64,000 bases of DNA from Prorocentrum cordatum. Taxonomy: Eukaryota; Sar; Dinophyceae; Prorocentrales; Prorocentraceae. Location of the stretch: assembly GCA_963575745.1 (NCBI GenBank), contig CAUYUJ010018560.1, positions 672,813-736,812 of the forward strand, written 5' to 3'. How positions within the stretch are numbered: the stretch's first letter is position 1; each line of letters opens with the position of its first letter. The position numbers and the translations under genes are program-made. Of this stretch, positions 33,930 to 45,369 are shown piece by piece. The notes under the pieces were generated by a model. The model was not told where the DNA came from, did not search any database, and saw only the letters and a program-made list of their open reading frames with translations.

Positions 33930-36058
33930 AGAGGTACTGTAAGAGTCGTGAGATTGAGACTTTGACTCCAGACATGTGGGCGTGCGCTTGTCCGCCAGGT
34001 GTGTAAGCTAGGTAATGCTGTACCCTTATCCTCATTCCAAGTTTGTGTCCGTGGAGGCGCGTGGGTGGTGCTTGCTGTGTCCCAGTATGGTTTGTGCGAT
34101 CATAACGAAGTATGTGTTTGTACGGCCGTGTATGGTATACTCGGAGTATGCAAATTCTTGCCTGAACGATTGTGATACCATGGGGCAATACCTGAAGCCA
34201 ATTGGGTTGTGTCGCAAGTAGAATGTCTGCCCATTTGTATCCTACCATGTCCCCGTTGCATATGCCTCTCCCCCAAGTATGCCGCTCTGGGCTCCCATGC
34301 AGGGTATGAGGCTGTCACTCTCGTGGGTCGCGAATGTGGGCGGGCGTTCTGCAAATGCCGGTGCCCCCCAGCGCTAGGTCTGCTGATATGTTGGTAGAGG
34401 TCATGTGCTTGAAGTCTGGTGGAATGAGTTGGGCAATGTGGGAGTAGTCACGTCGGCTGTAGTGCTCTGGTCAATATTGATGCCTCTCCCCCAGGTATGA
34501 ACGATGGGGAGCCCATACAGGGCATGAGGCGCTCCGTATCATAACGCATCGTACTCGAGAGAGACTGCCTGCGGAAGCAATTGGTCTCCCTATAATCGAG
34601 CTTACCGTAGGGGCATCGTACTGACCAGTTATTATGTATGCAGGTATACGCCATGTCTACAGCGGCGTGTAAGTGGTCCTTGAGGCCTTGTACTGTACTG
34701 ATCCCATGTGTGTCTTCACAGGCGCGTGAAGTATTTCGCTTCCCTCCCAGTATGTGATGTATGTCAAGGAGCGCGGGATCGTAACGAGCTGTATGTGTTT
34801 GCACGGCTGTGTAGTGATGATCGCAGTATGCAGATTCTTGTCAGAATAATTGCGATGCCCGGAACAATATGAAGCCAGCTGAGGGTGTCGCAAGTAAAGA
34901 TGTCTGCACATGTTTTGTACCATGCCTCCATTGCCCATGCATCTCCCCCAGGTATGCCGCTTTGGGTTCCCATGCAGGGTATGGGGCTGTAGCTCGCGTA
35001 GCTCACATGAGTCGTCGATGTGGCTGTTCTGCAAGTTCTAGTGCAGCGTGATGCTAGATCTGCTGATGTGCTGGTGGAGGTCATGTGCTTAGAGTCTGGT
35101 GCAATGCGTTGGGCAGTATGGGAGAAGTCGAGTCGATTGTGGTGCTCTGGTCAATATTGGTACCTCTCCCCCAGGTATGCCCCATGGGGTTCCCCATGGT
35201 ATGAGGCTGGCGTTCCATAACATAAAACATCGTACCTGAGAAGAGTCTGTTTGCGGACGCTAGTACTTTCTCTGTATCAAGCTTACCGTGGGGGCATCGT
35301 CCTGACCAGTCATAAGGTATGCAATTAGATATGTTGTCGACAGCGGCGTGTAAGGGATCCTTGGAGCATTGTGCTCTACGGGTCCTGTCTGTGTCGTCGT
35401 AGGCGCGTGAGATACTTCGTTTCCCTCCCAATATGTTATGTATGTCAATGAGTGCGGTATCGTAGAGAGCTGTATGTGTTTGTACGGCTGTGCACGGTAT
35501 CATCGCAGTCTGCATATTCTTGTACAAATAACTGTGGCACCCTGGAACCATACCTGAAGCCAACGGGGCTGTCGCAAGTAAGGATGTCTACCCATCTATA
35601 TCCTTCCATGTCTCCATTGCCCATGCCTCTCCCCCAGGTGTGCCGCTCTGGGCTCCCATGCAGGGCATGAAGCTATAACTGGCATGAGTTGCGGCTGTGG
35701 GCATTCTGCAAGTGCCATTACAGCGTGGTGCTAGGTCTGCTGATGTGCTGGTGGATGTCATGTGCTTGAAGTCTGGTGGCATGAGTTGGGCAGTATGGGA
35801 GAAGTCGAGTCGGCTGTGGTGCTCTGGTCAATGTTGATGCCTCTCCCCCAGGTATGCCCGAGGGGGCTCCCATACACGGTATGAGGCTGGCGCTCCATAT
35901 TATAATGTATCATTCCTGAGAAGAGCCTGTCTGCAGAAGATAATAGTTTCGCTGTAAGCGAGCTTACCGTGGGGGCATCGCATTGACCAATAATGATATG
36001 TGTGCAAGTGTATGCCTTGTCGACAGAGGCGTCTAAGTGATCCTTGATTCCTTGTCCT
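33930..36058 (+). repeat. 681-bp satellite, about 3.1 units
   Basis: TATGTGTTTG...ACGGC recurs at 34111, 34792 and 35473, giving a period of 681 bp twice. Each unit holds two internal copies, about 230 bp apart, of a block containing GCCTCTCCCCCAGGTATG and CTCCCATGCAGGGTATGAGG, so the unit arose by an internal duplication. The first copy is partial, and the array breaks off abruptly into (CTC)n at about 36058. Confidence 0.9.
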
Positions 36059-36060
36059 CC

Positions 36061-36217
36061 ATCCTCCTCCTCCTCCTCCTCCTCCTCCTCCTCCTCCTCC
36101 TCCTCCTCCTCCTCCTCCTCCTCCTCCTCCCCGTCGTGGTCCTCACCTCCTCCTCCTCCTCCTCCTCCTCCTCCTCCTCCTCCTCCTCCTCCTCCTCCTC
36201 CTCCTCCTCCTCCTCCG
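36061..36217. repeat. (CTC)n microsatellite
   Basis: About 155 bp of CTC with one CCCGTCGTGG interruption, sandwiched between the 681-bp satellite and the predicted aquaporin exon at 36230. Confidence 0.95.
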
Positions 36218-36229
36218 CCCCCCCTCGGC

Positions 36230-36333
36230 CTGCTCCAGCGGCAGCAGAGCCGGGTCGAAGCTGGGGCCCCCCAGCGGCTTCAGGCCCAGCGGGGCGCCGA
36301 TGATGCCACAAAAGGGCCACGCCAGAAGGGCCC
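36230..36333 (-). CDS. Possible SIP-like aquaporin exon (first NPA-like box)
   Basis: Acceptor GGCAG|GGG at 36334/36333 and GC donor GAGCAG|GCC at 36230/36229. It reads (G)ALLAWPFCGIIGAPLGLKP then LGGPSFDPALLPLEQ. A hydrophobic segment leading into GG-P-S-F-D-P-A resembles the second segment and first NPA box of aquaporins, with Asp in place of Asn. Outgoing phase 0 matches the next exon at 33096. The 5' part of the gene is not securely placed: minus-strand hydrophobic stretches near 36650-36590 and 39590-39500 are candidates only. Confidence 0.45.
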
Positions 36334-36399
36334 CTGCCGGCCCGACCAGCCGGGAAGTCGAGGAGTGCGAGGGGAGGATCGAGTTTCGAGGATCGAGGA

Positions 36400-37120
36400 T
36401 GTGTATTTTCATGTCTTTTCCGTCGGCGTTTTTGGTCCTTCCTGAGCCTCCGGCAGCCTTCGGCGGAGATGTTCGAAGCTTTCTGTGGTGTCCTCACCAG
36501 GTTTGGGGAGATTCTGATGTCCTGAGGGTTCTGGGGCCGTCTGGGGGAAGAGAAAGGAGGAGGACGATGACGATGAGGAAGAAGACCATGTAAGCCCAGG
36601 GTGCATCAGCCATGCTGCAACAAACCCTCTCGTTTCAAATCCCCTCATCATAAGGCTTCGGGGACCGTCTTGTCATTTCGCCACCCTTGAAGGACGAGAG
36701 CCCCATGGGCCTGTCATTCGAGCGAGAGCCCCGCTCCGAAACAGAGCCACCTTCCATCTTTGCAGCTATCAAAGGGTGCCACGGAGCAGGATGAAAGTTC
36801 AAAGATCATGCCATGAGAGATCCCAGTGGAACAATAATCGCCATTCAGCCGCTCAGCTACTGCACACAACTGCAACGCTCAACGGGCCAGAGGCGTGCTA
36901 AAATCTGGGGTGAGAGTTTAAGAATGTTTCTAATCCGCACGCGCGTGGCAGCTCCTGGGGGTCTCCGGACGAAAAATACCCCGGCAAGGTCCCAGCAAGG
37001 TTCAGGCAAGGTCGGGCTAGAGATGCCGGAACTCCTGGGCGAGGCCTCGGGGGCCCCCGGGCGCCCCAATGAGGCGCCAAAAGGGTGGCACGCCCCACGG
37101 CCTCAGTCCAAGAGGGTTCC
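36400..37120. other. No gene recognised; family D and pair-repeat fragments
   Basis: 36680-36760 holds family D-like sequence (CGAGAGCCCC). AATAATCGCCATTCAGCCG..CAGCTACTGCACACAACTG at 36833-36873 recurs at about 38499-38533. Confidence 0.4.
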
Positions 37121-38260
37121 AAGATGGCCCACGTTGGTCCCAAGACGGCCCAAGAAGCGCCCAAGACGAGGAGGGTCCAAGAGGACTTCGAGAAGCCCCC
37201 AAGACGCAAACATAAATTCATCACCTTGCACAGGGTGTCTAGAGCTCCGACCACTTTCTTTCGGCGTTGCACCGCCCCCACCGCTCATGCACCAACCATC
37301 ACCGCCACCAGCGTGACACCGCCCCCCGTCCAGTACCATCTCCACCCCGCCCCCCTTCCCCCCTTCCGAGCCGCCCAGTGCCCTCTGCACCCCGCTCCCC
37401 TGCACCCCGACCACCTCAATTCGCCGTCGCACCCCCTCCCGTCCAGCGCCGTTTCTACCCCTCCCCCCTCCGCCCCGACCACCTCATTTCGGCGTCGCAC
37501 CGCCCCCACGACCCTTCCTCCCCGCCCGCCCAGTGCACCCCGCCCCCCTCCGCCCCGACCATTTTATTTCGGCGTCGCACCGCCCTCACCGCCTCGCCCC
37601 GCCGACCCTTTCCCCCCTCCCGAGCCGCCCAGTGCCCTCTGCATCCCGCCCCCCTCTTCTTTAGGCGTTGCACCGCCCCCACCGCCCCGCCCTTCCCGCC
37701 CCCACCCACCCGCCCACGCCAACCACCACCACCACCACCAGCGTGACCCCCTCCGCCCCGACAACTTCATTCGGCGTCGCACCGCCCCCCGTCCAGTGCC
37801 GTTGCCATGGCACGCATGCCACTTGTTTTCCTCAATGTTTCTCACGATTGGCGGTAATTACCGCCTTCTCGAGCTGCCGACCGCCCTGGACGGCCCAATA
37901 GGCCCCAAGATCGCTCCAAGACGGCCCAAAAAGCCTCCAGGGGGGGGGCCCAAATGGCTCAAGATGGCCCTAAGACGGCCCAAGAGGCCTCCAAGACGGC
38001 TCCAGGATAGCCCCAAGAGGGGGCCCAGAGGGAGAACCCGAGCATACATTCCGAGCTCTCGGCCCCAAGAGGCGCCCAGGAAGCCCCCGGGACCCCCAAG
38101 AGCCCCCCAAAGGCCACAAGAGGCCCCCAAGAGGCCCCCAAAGAGGCTTCCAAGACTCCCAACAGGCTCCCAGGAAGCCCCAAGATGCCCCCAAGAAGCC
38201 CCCAAGAGGCTCCCCAGAGGCCTCAAAACTGCTCCCCGGAGCCTCCCTTCCGAAAAGACT
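37120..38260. repeat. CCCAAGA repeat and CACCGCCCC minisatellite
   Basis: 37125-37210 and 37895-38250 are degenerate CCCAAGA/GGCCCC repeats. 37240-37800 is a degenerate minisatellite of CCGACCAC, TTTCGGCGTCGCACCGCCCC and CCAGTGCC. The 457-codon plus-strand frame across them is Pro/Arg-rich repeat translation. Confidence 0.7.
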
Positions 38261-39000
38261 CTAAGAATCATACATGGACTTTCAGGTAAGTCTCGAAATT
38301 ATGCTGGAGCTCTCTTGAGCCATCTTGGCGCCCTCTGGGGCAGTCTATTTGCTCTCTTCGAATGGGTGCGAGCCACATCTCCAAAGGTCTCCTCGAAAGC
38401 CATCCTGCCTGCCCTACCGTTCCCCCTGGGCACGAGCACACCACCACGCAGCCAGTGATGCGAAATGGGTCGGCTGAAGGAGCGCAGCGATTAGATAATC
38501 GCCATCCACCCGTGCAGCTACCGCACACAACTGTAAAACTCATTCACGTAAGAACGATGAGATGTCAAACGAGAGCCCAGCCGCCATCCGTCCGTGAAAC
38601 AGTTGCGCGGCTTCAAACCATAAGATGAAGCCAGGACGAGGATGAATTCGGACGAGAATAAATCGAGAATCCCTGAGATCCGGCGGCTCTGGAGGATGTC
38701 TCGGGCGCCGCGGCCTTCTCAGAGCGTTTCAGGACGCCCTGGAATGGATTTATCCTCGTCATGGCCCCGTCCGAATGGGGTCTCGAGCGCGAGCCCCATG
38801 TTGAAACAGAACTGGCCTGCTTTCGACTGCTGGGAAGTATTGGAAGGAACGTACGCGGCTGAGAACCGAGGGCCACATGTTGAAAACGGCCCGCCTTTCA
38901 TCCCTGTATAACTTATGGTGGGAGTTTGGAAGAAACAATTGTGCGGGAATACTTCTGGTGGTGCGAACATGCGGAGTTATGTAAATATAGGGACGAGGGC
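38260..39000. repeat. Family D minisatellite, reverse orientation
   Basis: About 38560-38960 reads as the reverse complement of family D (on the minus strand, GGCCGTTTTCAACATGTGG and TTTCAACATGGGGCTCGCG). No gene recognised. Confidence 0.55.
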
Positions 39001-39600
39001 GTGTAGAGGAGGGGAAGAAGGAGAAGGGAGGAGGAAGAGGAGGATGAGAGGAACGAGGCGAAGGAGAGACACGAGAATGATAATGAAGAGCAGGAGGAGG
39101 AGGTGAGAGGAAAGAGGAGGAGGAGGAGGAGGAGGAGAAGGATAATGAGGACATCGGAAAAGAGAGCATTAGGAGAATCTGAGAAGGGATGGGACGAGGA
39201 GGGAGAATAAAGGAGAGAAAGGGGAGGAGGGAGGGGATTGGGAAGAGGAGGTGCGACGGAGGGGGAGGATTAAGAGGAGGGGGAAGAGAACAAGGAAGGG
39301 TGGAGGAGGACGAGGAGCAGAAGAAGGAGAAGGAGACGGAGACGGAGGAGGTGCAGGATACTGCGGGCGCAAGCGGGATAATGCATGAGCAGGACGAAGC
39401 ATCAGCAGGACGAGGCATGAGCAGGACAAGGCAGCAGCAAGACGAGGCATGAGCAGGACGAGAGCGAGACCGAGGGGACAACAACGACGAAGACCTCAGG
39501 AGGCCTCTGGAAGTCTTTGGGATTCCCCCCAGAGGCCACCAGAAGCCCCACGAAGCATGCGCAGGCCAAAAAGAAGACGCACATAAACCCGGACCACCAG

Positions 39601-39650
<50 letters not shown>

Positions 39651-39775
39651 GCCGAAGAGGGCCTGCCACCTGGCCGCCGAACCGGCACAGAAACTCGGGG
39701 TAGTCCTCTGGGGAACAACTAGAAAGGAGGGGAGGGGGCAAGAGGAGCAGGAGGGTAAGAAAAGGTCTTTTATAG
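39000..39775. repeat. G/A-rich tract and (GAC)n
   Basis: 39010-39480 is G/A-rich low complexity, and 39602-39650 is (GAC)n. A minus-strand stretch at about 39590-39505 encodes a hydrophobic segment (GFMCVFFLACACFVGLLVA), which could be an exon, but nothing confirms it. Confidence 0.6.
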
Positions 39776-39779
39776 TCGC

Positions 39780-40430
39780 CGAATTTCCGGTTCGGTTCCC
39801 GGAAGTTCCCGGCTCCGGTTCCCAATCTTCCTGGTTCCCAGTTCCCGCGTTCCCGGTTCCGCAGACCCCCGACGTCATGATTTTTTCATGACGCCACCCT
39901 CAGAGGTCCGGATCCGGACCCATTCCCCGGGACAGGTTTTTCGTTCTGAGTCGTTTTTTGACGGTCCCGAGGCCCAGTAAGGGCCCCCAAAGGCCGAAAA
40001 TAGTGAAAAACATCCCGTCGTGATTTTTTCATTACCCGAGAGGGTCTGCGTTCCAGGTTTCATAATCCCGGCTCCCAATTCCCGGTTCCCGGCTCCCATC
40101 CCCAGCCCTCTCGGTTGACGGTTCTCGGTCCCGGGCTATCCGGACGACCAGCTCCCGGCACCCGGTTGCCGGTTCCCGGTTCCCGCTTCCCGGCTTACCA
40201 TTTCCCGGTTCCCGCGCTATTCCTGGCCCCCGGCTCTCAAGTTCCCTGTTCCGGTTCTCGGTTACCGTTCCTGGCTCCCGGCTCCTGGTCCGCTGTTCCG
40301 GGCTCCTGGCTCCTGGCTCCCAGCTCCCGGTTCCCGATTCCCGGTGACCTCGGTTCTGGGTTCCCGGTTCCCGGTTCCTGGTTCCCGGTTCCAAGGTTCC
40401 AGCGGCTCCTGGCTTCGAGATCTCGATTCG
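39780..40430 (+). repeat. GGTTCCC minisatellite
   Basis: Degenerate tandem CCCGGTTCCCGGCTC units (GGTTCCC, GGCTCCC). The same family recurs at 60990-61590. Confidence 0.9.
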
Positions 40431-40444
40431 CTGTCTCTCTCCCT

Positions 40445-40454
40445 TTTTTTGCTT

Positions 40455-40515
<61 letters not shown>

Positions 40516-40743
40516 CTTCCCTTATTGCATCCTCTCTCTCACTCTGAATGTTATGTTTATGGTTTTGTTGGTGTCTGATGTGTTTCTAAATGTCTCTCTC
40601 TCTCTCTATATATATCCCTCTCTCTCTCTCTCTACAGACACATTTGTGTAGATATAGGTATCGCCTTTCACGTGTACATAATATATCGATCTGCTAATTT
40701 CCATGCATATGTATGGACCAGGCTCGCTCTCTCACCCTCACCC

Positions 40744-40790
<47 letters not shown>
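40445..40790. repeat. (CT)n microsatellites
   Basis: (CT)n at about 40450-40512, 40590-40632 and 40740-40788, with an AT-rich spacer that includes short (TA)n. Confidence 0.95.
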
Positions 40791-40802
<12 letters not shown>

Positions 40803-40924
40803 CACTCCCTCCCTTTCTCTCTCAATATCTGTCTCTTTCTACGTTATCCCCAATCAGAGCTTGCCCCTGTAGGGGTCCTAGCGGATTAAAGGCTGAGGCG
40901 AGGTTCGCCGCCGATTCGGTGACC

Positions 40925-40978
40925 GGGCCCGGGTGCCCAGAGGCCCGGGTGCCCGGGTGCCCGGGTGCCCGGGTTCGC
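40925..40978 (+). repeat. CCCGGGTG minisatellite, left of the large element
   Basis: Four to five tandem CCCGGGTG units. The same repeat, in the same plus-strand orientation, lies just outside the right end of the element at 55214-55298. CGCCGCCGATTCGGTG borders it on both sides (about 40907 and 40977). Confidence 0.9.
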
Positions 40979-41009
40979 CGCCGATTCGGTGGCTGGGGCC
41001 AGGTGCCTG

Positions 41010-41458
41010 CTTTGATCGTCGGGTGGGTGTAAGTGCGGTAAGAGCGTTGTATATCCGATGAAATCGTTTCAACGAAGATGTATGTAGGTTCATGCTAGTT
41101 GACCTCACATATTCAACATATATAAAATATCGAACTTCGCATTCATCTACTTAACGTTTTGTTAGATAAGTATATTCAACAACATACCATACATACTACT
41201 CACAGAACCATCCATCTTATCAACTGAGCTATCGGGTACCACTGCCAAGATATATCGATACATACACCTCAACATACCCAACTTAGTAGCTAAGTCAGCT
41301 AAGTCGATGTGGGCTGTCCGATTCGGTTAACCCGAAATTTGCATAACTTTCTATGTTTTGCATGTTTGTTCTTGATATTGCTATGTTTCGGGAAAAAACC
41401 ACAAAAAACGTTTTAACAACTACAACACAACAGTTTTTCAGGACAGGGCGCCGCAGGT
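41010..41458 (+). repeat. Left terminal inverted repeat
   Basis: The outer block TTTGATCGTCGGGTGG..GTAAGTGCGGTAAGAGC is followed by AT-rich DNA, GCTAAGTCGATG.GGGCTG at about 41298, and TTCAGGAC.G.GGCGCCGCAGG at about 41438. All three occur inverted at the right end in mirror order. The sequence between the blocks is diverged and of unequal length (449 bp here against 300 bp). Confidence 0.8.
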
Positions 41459-41758
41459 CGACGCGCCGAGCCGCCCTCAGGACGCCTGCGGGGCGCGGAG
41501 GGGAAGGGGGGAGAGGGAGAGGGGGGGGGATCAACTATTCTTCAAACTGCCTCCCCTCGGCGGCCATCACCGCCTCCCCTCTCCTCTCCTCGTTGTCGGC
41601 GGCCAGCCCGCCCCCGCTCCCTCCTGCCGCCTTCCCTCCCCGAGCCCGCCTTCCTTCTTCGGCGGCATATCCGCCCCTCCCTCCTGCACCTCTCTATCGA
41701 AGGGCGGCGCATCCGCCAGCGGCATATCCGCTCTCGCATGCGCTCGTTTTTTCCTTTT
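41459..41758. other. Gap between left inverted repeat and transposase-like gene
   Basis: No gene. Holds GGCGGCCATCACCGCC-, GGCGGCATATCCGCC- and GGCGGCGCATCCGCC-type palindromes in a C/T-rich context. Confidence 0.7.
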
Positions 41759-44168
41759 TCACGTGATGGCGAGCACATAGCCATCGTCCTGTAGTCGCCG
41801 ATAAGCCGCCCAGGCTGGCGGGATCAGCTCGGCGGGCATCACGGCGACGTCGCCGCGCGGCCGCCACAGGGACGCGCCTGGGCATGGCGCGCGCACCCAT
41901 TCCAGGGTCTCCACCAGCAGGTAGCTGGCGGCGCCAGCCTGCGCGCAGCAATGCACGATGTACGCCTCGCCGTCGCCCAGGAGAAAATCCTGAGGGCAGC
42001 AACGCCTCGATTTTTGGGGGGGCACACGCATGTGCACCCCTAAATACCAAGGTTGGTTGCGCCGTCTGTCCTGGCTGCCGTACATCTGGCCGTCGATCGA
42101 CGCCTCTCTGCTGGTCCACGTTTCAGCCCTGCGGAGGGGTTCCTCCTCCTCCTCCTCCTCCTCCTCCTCCTCCTCCTCCTCCTGGCGGCGAGCCGCCTCG
42201 GCGGCAAACCGCCTTCCCCTCTCCCAGCCCATCTTCCTCCACAAAGGGCATGCAAGGTTGCGCCCCGAGTGCCCGAACGTACTGTCCAGCTCTGGCGTGC
42301 GCCACGCTTTGGCGCGGGAGCGCGGCGCCTCCTTCGCTTCCTCCAGGAAGCAGGCGAGCATCGCCGTCAAGGCCGACCGCTCGAAATTCTCAGGGTTGTC
42401 GATCTCCTGCGACCTGGACCGAAGCAGGTTGTGCTTCCGCTCGAGTACGAAGGCGTCCAACCAGATGCCGTCCTCCGCAGGCTGGTCGGGGACGTGCCAC
42501 AAATAATGATGCTTCGGCTTGATCAGGGCTGGCCCGTGCGCGGCTTTGTGCAGCGCCAAGGAAATCGAAACGGCCTTGGTCCAGACAGCTATCAAATTCG
42601 GCACGGCGCCGATCCTCAGGACGTAGCCGAACCGCCTGCCACCTAAGCGCTCGAGGATGCGCGCGGGCCGACGCGGTGCATCCTCGAACGCGCAGGCCAG
42701 CGTTTGCGTTTCAGCTGCGGCCGCATGTCCTTTTGCCCTGCATGTACAATTCGAGCATCTTCGCCATCGCCTCGAACGACCGCGCCGCAGCGTTCGCCAT
42801 GCCGCTGGGACGCAGCTCTGTGTGCACCCAATGACGAATCAAAGGGAACACGGCCAAGCAATCCGACGCCTTGCCCACGAAGTGCGACGCCTTGCAGGTC
42901 GCTTTCTTCCGAGCCACGCTGAACAGAAACGCTGGCGGTTTCCTGCCGCGTCTGCCAGTCCGCCACGCCGAGCAGCGATCCCGCCACGTTCCCCACGCGT
43001 CGGGGATGACATCCCTCACCGCCTTGAGGAGCGCAAAGATTTCGACCTGCAAGGTCCCGCCGCTGGCCAGCATGGTATGCATGGGGTCCCTCACGTATGT
43101 GCTCGGCGGCGCCACCGTCCGCAACGCCTGGCACGCCACCAGAGAACGGTCATCCAGAGTGATGCCCATTGCCGTCTCCTTCGGGGGCCGGAACATCAGA
43201 AGGGAAGGAAGGGGGGGACATCAGAAGGGGATCGATGGAAATGTTTTCCTCCCTGGCTCCAGTCTCTCGATGTTCGCTCTGGTTGTCGTGTCCCGCAGCG
43301 ACGCCAAATCATCATATTGCTGCAAAAACTCGTCTGACGACAGCGGGTCAAAGCGCGACGAGTCAGCGCACCAGAGAGGCACGAGGTAATCATCGTCGTC
43401 GTAGTCTGCAAGACATTCCGCCTGATCCAGCACAACGTTCTTGCATTGCAAGCACGGTCTCAGACCTGCAGCGCCCTTGGTGCAGAATGTCTCTTTTCCA
43501 GCCGCCTCGTCTGCAATCAAGCGGTGGAACTTGGCGAAAAAGTGCACGCCGCCGATTGGCGCACCGTGCTCCGACAGACTCTCTGGGCCCAGGAACAGCG
43601 CGCGAAGCAATGCCCGCGCCACGGCCGAGCCGCCGATGCTCTTCTTCACGACGACGCGCAAGGTGCCGATCGGCAGCCACGCAACCTCCTTCTGCAAGAA
43701 GGATCCGAACTCGAGGAAACTCGCATACACCGCGAGCTGATTCCGACGATTATCTATCTTCAAGGCGTTGCCCACGCCAATGTCGTCGTAGTACAGCAAA
43801 AGCCTCCACGGCCGATCGCGCGACACAGGGAAACGGCGCATCGCTTCCCAAAACATTGAACTCCAGAGAGGGCAGTCCGACAGGAGCCTCGGCATCAGCC
43901 GATGCGGCAGCGCCACGCTCCATCGGAAAGGCGTGCCGATCTTGGGCTGCAGCCGCACTGCGCTGATGAGATCGGCCACGGATGCCGTCTGCGATCGCTG
44001 CATGGCCCGAGCGCTCACGTCTATAGCATCGCCCGCGTCGTCGCCATGGCCAAGCGCAGTCACGATTCGCTCGAGCAAAGCCGCGGACACGCCGCGCAGG
44101 GCCAGACACTGTTGCAGTCGAGCCCGCTGCTCCACCTGCTTGTCCACCTGCAGGGCGCGTTTCCCCAT
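41759..44168 (-). pseudogene. Transposase-like gene, broken into three frames
   Basis: Segment 1 runs from ATG 44168 to stop 43221. It has YYDDIGVGNALKIDNRR (D128/D129), SFLEFG, GIIGG-type loop residues, IADEAAGKE (D220), and a Cys pair in CLQCKNVV (C239, C242). Segment 2 (43196-42711) has DPMHTMLASGG and a helical tail. Segment 3 (open frame to stop 41759, ATG 42604, coding-like from about 42730) has KPKHHYLWH, LERKHN and a poly-Glu tract from (CTC)n at 42139-42183. The order Y-x-D-x..., D-E-x-x-x-K, KHHxxWH, ERKH matches a very common dinoflagellate protein family that I know from memory. D128/D129, D220 and the Glu of ERKH would make a DDE triad; that is inference. The frame breaks lie at a C8 run (about 43215) and an A4 run (about 42732), so sequencing error or short introns are possible. 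Confidence 0.65.
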
Positions 44169-44715
44169 TGCGCCGACGCCCGCGCGCGGGAGGGGCGGGG
44201 GCGGGGGGCAGCGCGAGGCCCAGCGCGGTTGAGAAAAACGAATTGCAGCCAGAGAGACGGAAGTGGAGGCGGGAATGGATCGCGGGGCGGAGTAGCCGCC
44301 GAAGGGCATGGCGGTGTAGCCGCCTGAAGGGTCGGGAGGGGCGGCGTAGCCGCCGAAGAGCGTGGGGGCGAGGGGGCATGGGGGGAGGGGGGAGGGGGGA
44401 GGGGGGTGGGTGGGGGAGATTGCGGAGGCGCGAAGTGAGCGTAGCAACGGAACTTGCAAGGGAGATTTCTTTTTCTCGCACGCAATTTCGAGCTTGAGTT
44501 TCAAGCTCGGGTTCCAAGCCGCCAGCGCTCGGAGACGGGCGCGGCTGGCGGCTCGAGCTCGGGACGGGCGCAGCGCGGGACGGGCGCGGCGGCGGCTGGC
44601 GGCTCTTAGTGCGGGTGCGCGTGCTGCCTCCAACTCCTCATCCACCTCCTCCTCCTCTCCTCATCCTGCCTCCTCTTCCTCCTTATCCTCCTCTATCGGC
44701 CCAGCCGATCGCCGC
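44169..44715. other. Non-coding gap with palindromes
   Basis: Three palindromes, GGCGGAGTAGCCGCC, GGCGGTGTAGCCGCC and GGCGGCGTAGCCGCC, lie at 44287-44357 just upstream of the transposase-like start. The remainder is C/G-rich low complexity with CTC near 44640-44700. Confidence 0.7.
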
Positions 44716-45012
44716 TCAGCTCTCCTGGTGCGGCTGGCGGCAGAAGAACCGAATGCCGCCTGGGATGTCCTGCACCGTCTGCTTCGACATCTGGCACAGC
44801 ATCTTGCCGCGCTCCTCGGTGAGGCGCGCCTCCTCCATCATGCGCCGCGCCTTGTCGATGAGCATCTGGCCCTTGATGCCAACGGCGCGCGCATGGCGGC
44901 AACGATTGCGCCACTCGATGAAGCGCACCACGATGGTCGCCCAGCTCCACGCACTGCCACCCGTGATGAGCTCGAAGTCATCGACGTCGTACTTGTCCGC
45001 GATGCTCGCCAT
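44716..45012 (-). CDS. Small conserved-looking protein, 98 aa
   Basis: Starts in CGCCATGGCG (good Kozak context) and reads MASIADKYDVDDFELITGG, followed by an amphipathic, charged helical region (IDKARRMMEEARLTEERGK), ending QPHQES. It has ordinary amino-acid composition and no membrane segment or known domain. It lies 547 bp upstream of the transposase-like gene on the same strand. It might be a first exon of a longer protein rather than complete. Confidence 0.5.
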   Translation of the reverse strand: MASIADKYDVDDFELITGGSAWSWATIVVRFIEWRNRCRHARAVGIKGQMLIDKARRMMEEARLTEERGKMLCQMSKQTVQDIPGGIRFFCRQPHQES

Positions 45013-45141
45013 GGCGGCGCAAGACCGCGAAGGGGCACGACCTCGAGCGGCTCCACTTGAGCCACAAAGACTACGGATGAGGGGTGGGACGGTGGCAGAT
45101 CATGTCATTGGGAAACGCGAGAGAACGGTGCGAGCGCGGTG

Positions 45142-45357
45142 GGCAGCAAAGGCGGCATCTCCGCCAAATGAAGGCAAGGCGGCATGTCCGCCAAGGGCTT
45201 GCGAGAGTGGAAAGGCGGCATCCCCGCCAAACGAAGGGCTGCGGTGGTAACGAGTGGGGTGGCGATGGCAACGAAGAAATGTTTTTTTCAACAACAATAA
45301 CAATTGTACGAAATCACACACCTCGTCATGAGCGGCCCAACTGCCGCCCCTGCCAAG
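45142..45357. repeat. About 210-bp direct duplication, copy 1
   Basis: Nearly identical to 45533-45735. Both contain GGCGGCATCTCCGCC, GGCGGCATGTCCGCC and GGCGGCATCCCCGCC, then ACAACAATAACAATTGTACG and GAGCGGCCCAACTGCCGCC. The spacing is 391 bp. Confidence 0.9.
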
Positions 45358-45369
45358 GAGCTGCTTCGC

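Noticed and set aside
36061-36497. CRISPR-like or coding array at the CTC tract
   Set aside because: Simple (CTC)n with no spacers; the long frames are poly-Leu, poly-Ser and poly-Glu/Arg.
37085-38458. 457-codon Pro-rich plus-strand frame
   Set aside because: Spans two degenerate repeat families, and its composition follows the repeats.
39495-39730. First exons of the aquaporin (hydrophobic segment, FGGQVAG)
   Set aside because: The Gln-Gly motif would be in the wrong order relative to the NPA-like exon, and the support is one hydrophobic stretch.
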